DNA of 64,000 bases from JAJFUE01 sp039683515 (GTDB lineage: Bacteria > Sumerlaeota > Sumerlaeia > MVZB01): NCBI GenBank assembly GCA_039683515.1, contig JBDKRG010000044.1:1-64000 (forward strand). Direction: 5' to 3'. A model generated the notes under the pieces. That model was not told the DNA's origin, made no database searches, and worked only from the letters and a program-made list of their open reading frames with translations. Each line of letters starts with the position of its first letter. Position 1 is the stretch's first letter. Positions 29,030 to 39,800 of this stretch are shown here, piece by piece. A program made the position numbers and the translations under genes.

Positions 29030-30262
29030 ATGTTCGACCCCACCATCTTCATGATTTTTCTGCTCGTCTATCTCGGGATGATCCTGGGCGGCCTGCCGTA
29101 CCTGGCGATGGACCGCACGGGGGTGGCGCTGCTCGGGGCGATCGCGCTGGTTTCGGCGCGCAAGGTGACCCCCGAGGCCGCCTGGGACGCCGTCGACATC
29201 CCGACGGTGGCGCTGCTGTTCGGGCTGATGGTCGTCTCGGCGCAGCTTCGGCTGGGCGGGTTCTACAGCGCTGTCACGAGGCGGCTTGCGCGATACCGGC
29301 TCGGCCCGGCGCTGCTGCTGGCGCTGCTGATCGCGGTGGCCGGGGGGCTCTCGGCCCTCCTCGTCAACGACATCGTCTGCCTCGCCATGGCGCCGGTGCT
29401 GGTCGATATCTGCGGCCGCCGCGGGCTCAATCCCGTCCCGTATCTGCTCGGCCTCGCCTGCGCGGCCAACGTCGGGTCGGCGGCGACGCTGATCGGCAAT
29501 CCCCAGAACATGCTCATCGGCCAGAAGCTCGGGCTGTCGTTCGCCGGCTACCTGGCCGACGCGGCCGTGCCGACGGCGGCCGGGCTGGCGCTGACGTGGT
29601 GCGTGATCGCCCTCATATATAGAAACGCATGGGGGGCGGGGGGAGCGACGCCCGAGTCGGTCATGCTCGAGCCCGACCCCACGCCCTTCAACCGCTGGCA
29701 GACCGGCAAGGGGCTTCTGGTCCTGGGTTTGCTGGTGATCGGATTCCTGTGGGGGCGGTGGCCGCGCGAGATCCTGGCGCTTGGCGCCGCCGGCCTCCTC
29801 CTGGCGAGCCGCCGGATGGCGACCCGCCGGATCCTCGGCCTCGTCGACTGGCACCTGCTCGTCCTGTTCATGGGGTTGTTCATCGTCAACCACGCGCTCA
29901 AGGCCTCCGGGATGCTCGAGAGCGTCGTCGGCGACCTGCGGGGGGCGGGGATCGATCCGGCCCACCCGGCGTGGCTTTACGGCGTGACGCCGGTTTTATC
30001 AAATTTGGTTTCGAACGTCCCGGCCGTGATGCTGTTGCTTCCGGTGGCGACGCACCCGATGGCCGGCCCGATCCTGGCGCTGTCGAGCACGCTGGCCGGC
30101 AACCTGTTCATCGTCGGGAGCATCGCCAACATCATTGTCGTGGATCAGGCCTCGCGCCAGGGGGTCGCGATCGGCTGGCGCGAGCACGCCCGCTGCGGCA
30201 TCCCGGTCACAATTCTGACCCTGATCGCAGCCGCGTCCTGGCTCGCATTCATGTCGCGCTAG
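29030..30262 (+). CDS. SLC13/ArsB-NhaD-type permease
   Basis: This 410-aa integral membrane protein of the ion transporter superfamily has about 11 hydrophobic segments in two repeats. The family pattern SALLVNDIVCLAMAPV in the first half, ANVGSAATLIGNPQNMLIG after it, and VSNVPAVMLLLP in the second half match the SLC13/arsenite/NhaD-like permeases. The ion cannot be fixed (anion, dicarboxylate or Na+/H+). It is divergent from the ATP synthase operon with 267 nt between them. I start at ATG 29030 (MFDPTIFM); the longer frame adds 17 residues without support. Confidence 0.85.
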   Translation: MFDPTIFMIFLLVYLGMILGGLPYLAMDRTGVALLGAIALVSARKVTPEAAWDAVDIPTVALLFGLMVVSAQLRLGGFYSAVTRRLARYRLGPALLLALLIAVAGGLSALLVNDIVCLAMAPVLVDICGRRGLNPVPYLLGLACAANVGSAATLIGNPQNMLIGQKLGLSFAGYLADAAVPTAAGLALTWCVIALIYRNAWGAGGATPESVMLEPDPTPFNRWQTGKGLLVLGLLVIGFLWGRWPREILALGAAGLLLASRRMATRRILGLVDWHLLVLFMGLFIVNHALKASGMLESVVGDLRGAGIDPAHPAWLYGVTPVLSNLVSNVPAVMLLLPVATHPMAGPILALSSTLAGNLFIVGSIANIIVVDQASRQGVAIGWREHARCGIPVTILTLIAAASWLAFMSR

Positions 30263-30274
30263 AGCGCTTATCCA

Positions 30275-30310
30275 TTCGTGCTCGTGCTCGTAATCGTAAT
30301 CGTAATCGAT
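30275..30310. repeat. F1 micro-repeat after the permease
   Basis: CGTGCTCGTGCTCGTAATCG followed by TAATCG units. The remaining leader, 30311-30592, has a GATGCCCCAT direct repeat at 30332-30354 and no further structure that I can name. Confidence 0.85.
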
Positions 30311-30592
30311 CCAGTCACCGGCTCCCCCCGTGATGCCCCATTTGATGCCCCATGTCACCGACGCCTACTTTTTTGAAAACCCCTCATCCCGCGAGCTTGT
30401 GAAGAATCGCACAACCAGCCCCCGATTTTCAGCCATTGGAATTTCGTTTCCATTTGGTTATCGCCGATTTTGTTGTGAGGTTTCTTGATTTTGCGCGTTC
30501 GGGGTGGTTGGATGGTCGCGGGCCGCTGCCGGGTGTTTCTTGTATCGAATTTCACAAGACCCAGCCGCTTATTTTCAAATGGGAGAGCAGAG

Positions 30593-33295
30593 ATGAGGTT
30601 CTATCTGTCGGTCATGCTGCTGGTCTGCGGGCTGGCCCTGCCGGGTTGCGCCACGCAGAAGCGATTCGAGTTGGCGCCCGTGGATAAACGGCAGTTCATC
30701 AATCTCAAGGCTTTCCCGGTCGGCGACAACTGGGCCCAGGTCAGTTGGGTGACCCCGCGCCCCGCCGACACCGTCGTCGAATACGGCGAGAGCGAAAATT
30801 ACGGCCTGATTGCCCGCGACGGCCACATCTTCACCGGCCACCGCATCACGCTCTTCGACCTCAAGCCCGAGACGGTCTATCACTACCGCGTGCTCAGCAC
30901 CGACGAGAGAGGCTCGCGGACGGTGACGCGCGACTTGACGTTCACGACCACTCCGGCCGCGATCGGGTGCGAGACCAACCCGACCGGCGAGCCGATGGGC
31001 GGCGGCCTGGGCTACTCGCGCATCATCAGGCCCGAGCAGGCGACCGTGGTCGTGAAAACCACCGGCGAGCTGCTCGGCGCGTTCGCGTCGGCCAAGCCCG
31101 GCGACATCGTCTACGTCGACGACGAGTCGGTCATCGACATCTCCCAATACAAGAACATCGTCATCCCCGGCGGGATCACGCTCGCCAGCGGCCGCGGCCG
31201 CAACGGCTCGGTCGGCGGGCTGATCCAGTACACGAAGTTCGACGAGTCGGACTCGACGCCGATCCTGAGGACCGGCGGCGTCGGCGTGCGCGTCACCGGC
31301 CTGCGCTTCGGCGGCCCGAGCAACATCTTCGGCCGCACCATCCCGATGTATCACATGCTCTACGCGGCCCATTACTGGACCGAAATCGACAACTGCGAGA
31401 TCTGGGGATGGAACTACGCCGCGATCGAGACGACGCGCGGCACCGAGGGGCTTTACGTTCACCACAACTACTTCCACCACAACACGCGCCTGGGGTGCGG
31501 CTACGCAATCAACGCGAGCGTCGGCGTGGCGCTCGTCGAGGGCAACCTGTTCGATTTCCACCGCCACTCGATCGCCAGCAGCGGCTGGGCGCCGAGCAGC
31601 TACGAGGCGCGCTGCAACCTCGTGATGGAACACTCGATCAGCCACGTCTTCGACATGCACGGCGCCGTCGACTCCGAGGTCCGGACCAACGTCGGCATCT
31701 GGCGCTTCGACGAGGGCAGGGGCTCGGTGTCGAAGGACACCTCGACGTACGGCAACAACCCCCCGACGCTCCACGGCGTCTCGGACGCCGGCTGGGTGGC
31801 GGGCCAGACCAACTCGGCGCTTCATTTCAACGGCAAGACCTGGGTCGACTGCACGACCGGCTACAAGAACAACCTCGGCCAGAAGGCGTTCGGGATCATG
31901 GGCTGGATCAAGCCGGACCGGGTCAAGGGGACCCAGGCGCTCTTCAGCAAGGCGACGCGGTCGGCCGGCTACAGCCTGCGGCTCGTCGGCCCGGCGCTCG
32001 AGGCGACCGTCTTCGACGCCGGCGGCGTCAAGCGGACCCGGACGGCCGGCGCCGTCGAGCCCGGCCAGTGGAGCCACGTCGCGCTTTCGTTCGACGGCTC
32101 GAGGGCGGTCATGTTCGTCAACGGCGAGGAAGTCGGCTCGTTCGCCTGCGACGGCGTCACGCACTCGGCCAAAAGCAAGCTGACGCTGGGCCGCGACGCG
32201 GCCAGGGCGGCCTCGTTCTACAAGGGCGCCATGGACGAGATCCGCGCCTACCGGGCGGCGCTCAAGCCGGCCGACGTCAAGCGCAACCACATCGGCCAGG
32301 GCGACATCGCCGGCGTCGAGATGCGGATCCACCACAACACCAGCCGCGTCGCCGGCCAGGGGAGCGTCTGCGTCCGCGGCAAGCCGGCCAAGGGGTGCTG
32401 GATCAACGACAACTGGTTCTATCGCGTCAACGACGACTACAACATCCGCCAGCACAACGCCAAGGGGAACATGTTCATCGGGAACAACCGCTACGGCGCG
32501 CCGCGGGAAGTGACCACGGGGACGGCCCCGACGCTCTCCTGGGCGGGCAAGGCCGGGTTCAAGGCCGCCGGCGTCAGCCCCGAAACCGGCGACGGCAATC
32601 AAATCTACCGGTTCCGGGTGAAGTATACCGACCCGAACGACGAGCCGCCGCTGCCGGGCTATCCGCGGCTCATCCTCAAGCGCGGCGGCGAGACGCTCCT
32701 CTGCCTCACCCCGCTGTCGATGATGCCGCTCGACCAGAAGGCGTTCTCGAAGGGGCGCACCTACATGTGCGAGCTCAGGCTGCCGCGCGGCGCCGATTAC
32801 ACCTACGCGTTCGAGGCGCTCGACATGGCCGGCCGCCGGGCCGTCGGCGAGGCGACGCAGGACGTCGCCGGGCCGGTCGTGACCTCGGGCAACGCGGCCC
32901 CGGTCCTCTACCCGGTCATGGGCGAGGAGAATTACGTCGAAAACTGCGTCTACCCGAGCAACGGGACGGTCGACACCGAGTTCGATTTCCGGATCACGTT
33001 CCTGGACGCCGACAACGACGCCCCGCAGGGTGGCGCGCCCAGGGTGCGGATCACCGGCGCCGGCGGCGCCGACGTCAGCGGGAGCCCGTTTGCGATGAAG
33101 CCGATCACGCAAGAGCGGTACATCAATGGCCGCCAGTTCCAGCTCCTCACCAGGCTGCCGATCGGGGAATACAAATGCGAGTTCGTGGCGAGCGACACGC
33201 AGGGGGGGGCGGCCGTCAACGTGCGGCCGATGAAGGTCAGCGTGCTGCGGCCGGGCTCGAAGACGACGCGGACGGCGCTGACGCCGTTCGATTGA
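30593..33295 (+). CDS. Lipoprotein: Fn3-like, beta-helix with inserted LamG-like domain
   Basis: This 900-aa lipoprotein has lipobox LPGC (Cys19). An Fn3/purple-acid-phosphatase-like N-terminal domain covers residues about 40-125 (AQVSWVTPRPADTVVEYG ... YHYRV). A right-handed parallel beta-helix of pectate-lyase type starts at about 130 (GITLASGRGRNGSVGGLI, YVHHNYFHHNTR). At about residue 366 the helix is interrupted by a 200-residue LamG/concanavalin-like domain (IWRFDEGRG ... KGAMDEIRAY) and resumes at about 570 (RIHHNTSRVAGQGS). Two Ig-like C-terminal repeats follow. GGGAGAG precedes the ATG. Two paralogues follow. It is probably a surface polysaccharide-binding or polysaccharide-cleaving protein; no catalytic residue is proven. 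Confidence 0.85.
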   Translation: MRFYLSVMLLVCGLALPGCATQKRFELAPVDKRQFINLKAFPVGDNWAQVSWVTPRPADTVVEYGESENYGLIARDGHIFTGHRITLFDLKPETVYHYRVLSTDERGSRTVTRDLTFTTTPAAIGCETNPTGEPMGGGLGYSRIIRPEQATVVVKTTGELLGAFASAKPGDIVYVDDESVIDISQYKNIVIPGGITLASGRGRNGSVGGLIQYTKFDESDSTPILRTGGVGVRVTGLRFGGPSNIFGRTIPMYHMLYAAHYWTEIDNCEIWGWNYAAIETTRGTEGLYVHHNYFHHNTRLGCGYAINASVGVALVEGNLFDFHRHSIASSGWAPSSYEARCNLVMEHSISHVFDMHGAVDSEVRTNVGIWRFDEGRGSVSKDTSTYGNNPPTLHGVSDAGWVAGQTNSALHFNGKTWVDCTTGYKNNLGQKAFGIMGWIKPDRVKGTQALFSKATRSAGYSLRLVGPALEATVFDAGGVKRTRTAGAVEPGQWSHVALSFDGSRAVMFVNGEEVGSFACDGVTHSAKSKLTLGRDAARAASFYKGAMDEIRAYRAALKPADVKRNHIGQGDIAGVEMRIHHNTSRVAGQGSVCVRGKPAKGCWINDNWFYRVNDDYNIRQHNAKGNMFIGNNRYGAPREVTTGTAPTLSWAGKAGFKAAGVSPETGDGNQIYRFRVKYTDPNDEPPLPGYPRLILKRGGETLLCLTPLSMMPLDQKAFSKGRTYMCELRLPRGADYTYAFEALDMAGRRAVGEATQDVAGPVVTSGNAAPVLYPVMGEENYVENCVYPSNGTVDTEFDFRITFLDADNDAPQGGAPRVRITGAGGADVSGSPFAMKPITQERYINGRQFQLLTRLPIGEYKCEFVASDTQGGAAVNVRPMKVSVLRPGSKTTRTALTPFD

Positions 33296-33313
33296 GTGAA
33301 TGGATGACCATGA

Positions 33314-33341
33314 GGCCGGCGAGCGATCGCCGGCCTTTTTT
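33314..33341 (+). terminator. Rho-independent terminator
   Basis: The hairpin GGCCGGCGA-GCGA-TCGCCGGCC is followed by six T residues, 18 nt after the stop of the first beta-helix gene. Confidence 0.9.
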
Positions 33342-33410
33342 GTTGGTATCGGGTCCGGCCGTTGATGATAATGCGGCAAACCGATCCATAAAACACGACG
33401 GGGGCGCCCC

Positions 33411-33887
33411 ATGACCGACCAGGATCCTTCGAATGAACTCACGAAATTCGTTCTCGCCACCATTGACCGGGCACACAGTCACGTCAAGGACACCAGCGGG
33501 CCGGTGATCCCGTTCGCGCTCATTGTCGACCAATCGGGCGATGAGAAAACGTTGCTGTTCGCGGTCGACACCCTGCAACAAGCCGTCAAGGAAGCTCAAA
33601 CGACCATCGATCGGATCTCGAGAGTCCAGGCGGGCATGAACTCCAGCAAATCGATCGTGATGTACGCAATCGCTTTTGATGGCGGGATCGCGATGGAAGG
33701 GAAGAACTGGAACGCGATCCTGATCGAGGCCGGCGAGGCGGGTCTCCCTCAGGGTTTTCTGTTCTGCCAGTGCTATCAGCCGTTCAAGAAGAAGTTTTTT
33801 GGGGGGAAAGCACATTGCGAACTCGTTGGAAAGCCGATGATTGTCGATCGGCCGCCATCGCGTCTGTGGGTCGAGTCCGCGGTCTGA
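33411..33887 (+). CDS. Hypothetical protein between beta-helix genes
   Basis: This 158-aa soluble protein is not recognised. It has no signal peptide or membrane segment. The first half is alpha/beta (FALIVDQSGDEKTLLFAVDT), followed by the helix LQQAVKEAQTTIDRI. The second half has a strand pair IVMYAIAFDGGIAM and a Cys-containing FLFCQCYQPFKKKF. Its DNA is less GC-rich than its neighbours, suggesting transfer. It stands between a terminator and the AT-rich leader of the next gene, so it is probably transcribed on its own. Confidence 0.65.
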   Translation: MTDQDPSNELTKFVLATIDRAHSHVKDTSGPVIPFALIVDQSGDEKTLLFAVDTLQQAVKEAQTTIDRISRVQAGMNSSKSIVMYAIAFDGGIAMEGKNWNAILIEAGEAGLPQGFLFCQCYQPFKKKFFGGKAHCELVGKPMIVDRPPSRLWVESAV

Positions 33888-34099
33888 TCGGGCCGAGGCC
33901 GTGACGAGTGTTATCTTTTTGTGCTCATGTATGGCTCGCTCCCGATTTTTTTGCCTCCCGCTCTTTTACGCATATGAAAGTTATTTTCTTTTTTTTTAAA
34001 CCATCCAATCCGGTGTGCGCTCTTGCATGTTCGATATATTTTATGGATGGATACCTGTTTGTTTGTTGTACCACTTTTCACAATCGGATTTACCCGCCA

Positions 34100-36661
34100 A
34101 TGCTCACCGCGAAAAATGTTTTGATGATCTCGTTGTTGGCCGCGGTCCTCGCCAGGCCGGCCATGGGCGTCGCGCCCGTGATCTCCGGGACCGGCGCGGC
34201 CCCGGTCGGCGACGTCTGGGCCCAGGTCAACTGGACGACGAACCAGAACGCGACCTCCGTCGTCGAATATGGCCTCACCACGAGCTACGGCTCGACGGCG
34301 GGCGACAGCAACAGCTACACCGGCCACCGGGTGACGCTGTTCAGTCTGACGCCGTCGACGACGTACCACTACCGCGTCCGCAGCACGAACTCCTCGAGCG
34401 AGTCCACGGTCAGCGGCGACTACACGTTCACGACCGGCGCCAGGACCTACGGCTGCGAGACGAACGTGACCGGCGAGCCTTTGGGCGGCGGCGCCGGCTA
34501 CAGCCGGATCTATACCCCGGCGCAGGCGACGGTGGTCGTCAGCGACTCGGCCTCATTCCGCAACGCGCTTTCTTCGGCAAGCTCCGGCACGATCATTTAC
34601 GTCGACGACAACGCGGCGATCGACCTGACCGGCTACACGAGCCTGTCGATTCCCGCCGGCGTGACGATCGCCAGCGGCCGCGGCCGCAACGGCTCGGTCG
34701 GCGGCCTGATCTACACGACGAGCTTCAATTCGTCGACCTCGGTTGCGGTGCTCAACATGAACGGCTCGGGTTCGCGGATCACCGGCCTGCGGCTCGCCGG
34801 CCCGCACAACTGGACCGGCCGCACCGCGCCGCTGGCGCACGGCGTCTACGTGTTCAAATACTGGACGGAAATCGACAACTGCGAATTCTACGGCTGGAAC
34901 TACGACGCGATCGAAACGCGCTCGGGGGCCGTGGGCGGGCTTTACGTCCACCACAACTACTTCCACCACAACACGCGCGAAGGCGTGGGTTACCCCGTCT
35001 GCCCGAGCGGCGCGGCGGCCCTCATCGAAGGCAACGTGTTCGATTACTACCGCCACGCGGTCGCCAGTTCCGGCACGCCCGGGAGCAGCTACGAGGCGCG
35101 CTACAACCTGATCCTCGAGCATGCGATCAACCACACGCTCGACATGCACGGCGGAGAGGATCGCGACGACGGAACCGACATCGCCGGAACGATCATCCGG
35201 ATCCATCACAATACGGTGCGCAACCTCGACCAGTCTTCCGTCGTCATCCGCGGCATCCCGGAAATCGGCTGCTGGGTTAACAACAACTGGTTCTGGCGCG
35301 ACTACAGCACGCTTGTCGTCCGGCAGCTCAATGCCACAGGAAACATGTATGTGACCGACAACCAGTATGGCGCGCCCGCCGCGGGCTCGACCGGCAACGC
35401 GCCGACCCTGACATGGACAGGCGAGCCGAACTATACGACCGGAGGCCTCAGCCCGCAGACCGGCTCCACGACGACCGAGTTCGTGTTCCGCGTCAAATAC
35501 ACCGATGCCGATGGTCATGCGCCGGCGCCGGGCTACCCGAAACTGCATTTGATGGTGGGCGGCGCCGAGTTCCAGTACCTGAGCCCCATGACCATGTTCC
35601 CGATCGACAATACACCCCCGTTTACCACAGGCCGCGCTTACCAATGCCGGATTCGTGTGCCGCGAGGGTCCAACTTTACCTACTATTTCGAAGCCCGCGA
35701 CAGCACGAACAGGGCTGCAACCGGCCAGGCGACCGCAGCCGTCAGCGGCCCGGCCGTCACCTCGGGCAACAACACGCCCGTCCTCTACTATACCGACAAC
35801 AGCTCCAGTTACATCGAGAACATCATCATCCCGTATAGCGGCACGACCAGCACGAACTTCGATTACCGCTGCATTTACCTGGACATCGACAACGATCCGC
35901 CAATGGCCGGCTATCCGAAGGTGAAGATCACGAATGCGAGCGGCGTCGAAGTTCCCGGCAGTCCGTTCACGATGACAGCGATGAACAGCAATGGGTTCAC
36001 CGTCGGGCGGCATTATCAGCTCCTCAAGAAGCTGCCCGCGAGCACGACCAAGTATGGATGCCAGATCATCGCCAACGACGCGCAGGGCGCCGCCGCAACC
36101 AATATCCGGCTGTGGATGTATTACTACCCGACGACGGTCACCTACGCCGGGTCGATGTGGACCGACATCACGTGCAACGCGCCCAACCCGAACCCCTCGA
36201 TGACGTTCACGGTCCCGGTTTCGTTCGCCCAGTCGGTCACCGATTTCGCCTCGTCCGACGTGAGCGTGACCAACGGCTCCGTGACCGGGTTCAGCGGCTC
36301 GGGCGGGTTCTACGTGCTCACGATCACGGCCGCCGCGCAGGGCCAGGAGACCTCCGTCACGATCCCGGCCGGCGTGGCCTCGGGCAATCTCGCCTCGTCC
36401 ACGATCAGCCGCGTCTGCTATCCCCCGACCGGCGCCGACGTCATCTGGGTCGGCCACGGCTACGCGAGCACCCATTACGGAACCTATGCCTATCCGTTCG
36501 ACACGATGCTCGACGGCTTGAGCTGGCTGCGCTCCGGCGGCACGATCAACATCCTCACCGGTGCCAACCCCGAGGCGATCCGCATCATGATGCCCGTTCG
36601 TCTCCAATCTCACGGCGGGACCGCCCGGATCGGCTCCGCCACGGGCCTGCCGCCCCAGTAA
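34100..36661 (+). CDS. Secreted Fn3-like/beta-helix protein, without LamG insertion
   Basis: This 853-aa protein has a signal peptide (MLTAKNVLMISLLAAVLARP) and is paralogous to the genes at 30593 and 36894. In order it has an Fn3-like domain, an uninterrupted beta-helix (DMHGGEDRDDGTDIAG joins directly to the IHHNT strand), Ig-like repeats and a bacterial Ig-like domain (ASSDVSVTNGSVTGFSGSG). A short tail looks like the N-cap of another beta-helix (VGHGYASTHYGTYAYPFDT) that stops early. The leader 33888-34099 is very AT-rich with long T runs, and no clear ribosome site precedes this ATG. The start is uncertain by a few tens of residues. Confidence 0.82.
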   Translation: MLTAKNVLMISLLAAVLARPAMGVAPVISGTGAAPVGDVWAQVNWTTNQNATSVVEYGLTTSYGSTAGDSNSYTGHRVTLFSLTPSTTYHYRVRSTNSSSESTVSGDYTFTTGARTYGCETNVTGEPLGGGAGYSRIYTPAQATVVVSDSASFRNALSSASSGTIIYVDDNAAIDLTGYTSLSIPAGVTIASGRGRNGSVGGLIYTTSFNSSTSVAVLNMNGSGSRITGLRLAGPHNWTGRTAPLAHGVYVFKYWTEIDNCEFYGWNYDAIETRSGAVGGLYVHHNYFHHNTREGVGYPVCPSGAAALIEGNVFDYYRHAVASSGTPGSSYEARYNLILEHAINHTLDMHGGEDRDDGTDIAGTIIRIHHNTVRNLDQSSVVIRGIPEIGCWVNNNWFWRDYSTLVVRQLNATGNMYVTDNQYGAPAAGSTGNAPTLTWTGEPNYTTGGLSPQTGSTTTEFVFRVKYTDADGHAPAPGYPKLHLMVGGAEFQYLSPMTMFPIDNTPPFTTGRAYQCRIRVPRGSNFTYYFEARDSTNRAATGQATAAVSGPAVTSGNNTPVLYYTDNSSSYIENIIIPYSGTTSTNFDYRCIYLDIDNDPPMAGYPKVKITNASGVEVPGSPFTMTAMNSNGFTVGRHYQLLKKLPASTTKYGCQIIANDAQGAAATNIRLWMYYYPTTVTYAGSMWTDITCNAPNPNPSMTFTVPVSFAQSVTDFASSDVSVTNGSVTGFSGSGGFYVLTITAAAQGQETSVTIPAGVASGNLASSTISRVCYPPTGADVIWVGHGYASTHYGTYAYPFDTMLDGLSWLRSGGTINILTGANPEAIRIMMPVRLQSHGGTARIGSATGLPPQ

Positions 36662-36671
36662 GAAGAGCGCC

Positions 36672-36708
36672 GAGTGAAGGGCGAAAGAAGTCGCCCTTCA
36701 CTCGCTTT
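36672..36708 (+). terminator. Rho-independent terminator
   Basis: The 13-bp stem GAGTGAAGGGCGA / TCGCCCTTCACTC is followed by GCTTTTT, starting 10 nt after the stop of the second beta-helix gene. Confidence 0.9.
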
Positions 36709-36893
36709 TTGCCCCGCCCCGCTTGCATTGGCGGAACTCGACTTTCACGCGCCCGTTCCTGACAAATTATGTTGGGAATGAATGGTTTTGGATATATAGA
36801 TGGGGTGCTTGGATGTTTGTTGTCCGGGGGGACGGGGGGTGCTCGGTTTTTATTATTAAACGGGCATCATCGATATTTGGACGGGAACAGTTC

Positions 36894-39800
36894 ATGAAGA
36901 CTTGTCTATCGGCCGTGATGATTATGTGCGTCCTGGTCGGTGCCGCCGTTGCCGCGGCCCCGGTCATCTCCGAGATCAAGGCCTCGCCGGTCAGCGGCGC
37001 GTGGGCGTGCGTCAACTGGAAGACCGACGTCGCCGCCAGCTCGTACGTCGACTATGGCCCGACGACGAGCTACGGCAAGACCGAGTCGGTCGCCTCGCTC
37101 GTCACGACGCACCAGGTCCAGCTCGGCGGCCTGACCGTCGGCACGACGTACCACTACCGCGTCCGCAGCGTCAACGGCTCGAGCCAGTCGACGACGAGCG
37201 CCGACCAGACGTTCACGACCGAGTCCGACACGTGGGGGTGCGAGAGCAACCCGACGGGCAACCCGATGGGGGGCGGCGCCGGCTACAGCCGGATCGTCAG
37301 CAAGAGCGCGACGAACGTGACAGTCGTCAGCACCGCCTCGGCGCTCAAGAGCGCGCTGAGCTCGGCCACGTCGGGCAAGATCGTCTACGTCGACGACGCG
37401 GCGGTGATCGACCTGTCGCCGCAGACCTCCTCGCTCCTGATCCCGGCCGGCGTGACGCTCGCCAGCGGCCGCGGCAACAGCGGCTCGCCCGGCGGCATGA
37501 TCGTCAACGACACGTTCTGGAACAACACCACGACCAACCCGCCGATGTTCAAGACCAACGGCAACGGCGTCCGCATCACCGGCATCCGGCTCGTCGGCTC
37601 CCAGAACTCGCATTCGCGCACGCAGCAGATGTATCACGGCATCTACTCCGCCCATTCGAGCGTCGAGATCGACAATTGCGAGTTCTACGGCTTCAACTAC
37701 GCCGCCATCGAGGCGGTCGTCAACAAGCCCGGTCCCTACGTCCATCACAACTACTTCCACCGCAACACGCGCCCCGGCGTCGGCTACGGCTACTGCCCGG
37801 GCTGGGGCAACGTGGCCGTCGCGGAGGGGAATATTTTCGATCACCACCGCCACTCGATCGCCGGCAACGGCACGACCGGCCAGAGCTACGAGGCCCGCTA
37901 CAACCTGGTCCTCGAGCATTCGGTCAGCCATGTGTTCGACATGCACGGCGGCTACGACCGCGGCGACGGCACCGACATCGCCGGCACGACGATCAAGGTC
38001 CACCACAACACCGTGCGCAACACCGACCAGGGCGCCGTCTGCATCCGCGGCATCCCGACCGACGGCGCCTGGATCAACAACAACTGGTTCTACCGGATCC
38101 ACGACAGCTGGTGCATCCGTCAGCTCGTCGACGGCAGCGACATCGGCACCTATGACCATTTTGTTGAAACAAACGACAAGTTCGGCCCGCCGTCGGCCGC
38201 GGCGGTCGATGCCCCCGACCCCGCCGCCGGCACGATGATCGGCAACTGGAAATTCGACGAGGGCTCCGGCTCGACGAGCGCCGACAGCTCCGGCAACGGC
38301 CACACCGCGACGCTGTACGAGATGACCTCGGCCAACTGGGTGACCGGCCACAGCGGCAAGGCCCTGCAGTTCGTCAGCGGCGGCAGCGAATACGCAAGCT
38401 GCGGGACGATCAGCCAGTTCGACAACATCGCGGTCGACTTCTGGTTCAAGCTCAGCGACGCGAGCGTCATCGGCCAGTACATCATCACCAACAACGTGTT
38501 CGACTTCTACTACCGCGGCGGCACCAACACGAACCTGTGGTTCCGGTTCCGCACCACCGACGGCATGGGCGGCGACGTCACCTCGTGGGCCAACAACACC
38601 GGCGTCAAGAGCTCGACCACGATCGCGGCCGGCACGTGGTACCACGTCGTCGGCACGCGCAGCGGCAACAAGATGCGCCTGTTCATCAACGGCACGCTCG
38701 AGCGCGAGCTCGACTGCCTCGCCGGTTTCACCGTCAACACCGCCAACTTCGGCCCGCTCCGGATCGGCCCGACGATGGCCGGCGTCGTGGACGAGGTGAA
38801 ATACTTCACGCCGGGCGGCTCCGGCGCCACGGCCTCCGGCGGCGGCCACGCCCCGACGCTGACCTGGTCGGGCGAGGCCAACTTCACCAGCGACGGCGTC
38901 CATCCCGAGACGGGCGCGAAGGGCTCGACCTTCACGTTCCGCGTCAAGTACACCGACGCCGACAACAACCCGCCGATGATGGGCTACCCCAAGCTCCACG
39001 TCCTGCACAACGGCGTCGATTTCGAATCCTACTCGCCGATCGTGATGTTCCCGGTCGACGCGACGACCCCGTACAGCTCCGGCCGCGTCTACACGTGCAA
39101 CTACCGGCTGCCGCGCGGGGCGGATTATTCGTATTACTTCGAGGCCTATGACTGGGTCGGCAACGCGGCGGCGGGCTCGGCGACGGCCCCCGTCAACGGG
39201 CCGACCGTGACCGGCGGCAACACCCTGCCGGTCCTCTACTGGGCCTGGCCCGCGACGAACTACGTCCAGAACGTGATCTACCCCTCGTCCGGGAACATGG
39301 CGACCAACTTCGATTTCCGCGCCGGGTTCATCGACATGGACAACGACGCGGCCCAGGGGGGCGGCGCCAAGCTGAAGATCACGAACTCGAGCGGCGTCGA
39401 GATCCCCGGCAGCCCGTTCTTGATGGGCGTCCAGATCAGCGACCAGCCGTGCAACGGGATCATGCACCAGCTCGTCCGGCGCTTCCCCGCCGGCAGCTAC
39501 AAGTACCAGGTGGTCGCCAGCGACGCCCAGGGGGGCGCGGCGATGTCGCTCCCGGCGTCGCTGGCCAGCCTGACCGTCTCGTCCTCGACCGCGAGCTGGA
39601 CCGACCTGTATTCGGGGTCGCCGTCGACGCTCACGTCCAAGACGTTCGATGTGGCGGTCTGCTTCAGCGCCTCGGTGACCGGCTTCGCCGCCAGCGACGT
39701 GACGGTCACCAACGGCACGATCAGCGGGTTCACGGGGTCGGGGTCGTTCTACGTCTTCACCGTCACGGCCAAGGACAACGGGACGGTGACGGTGAACGTG

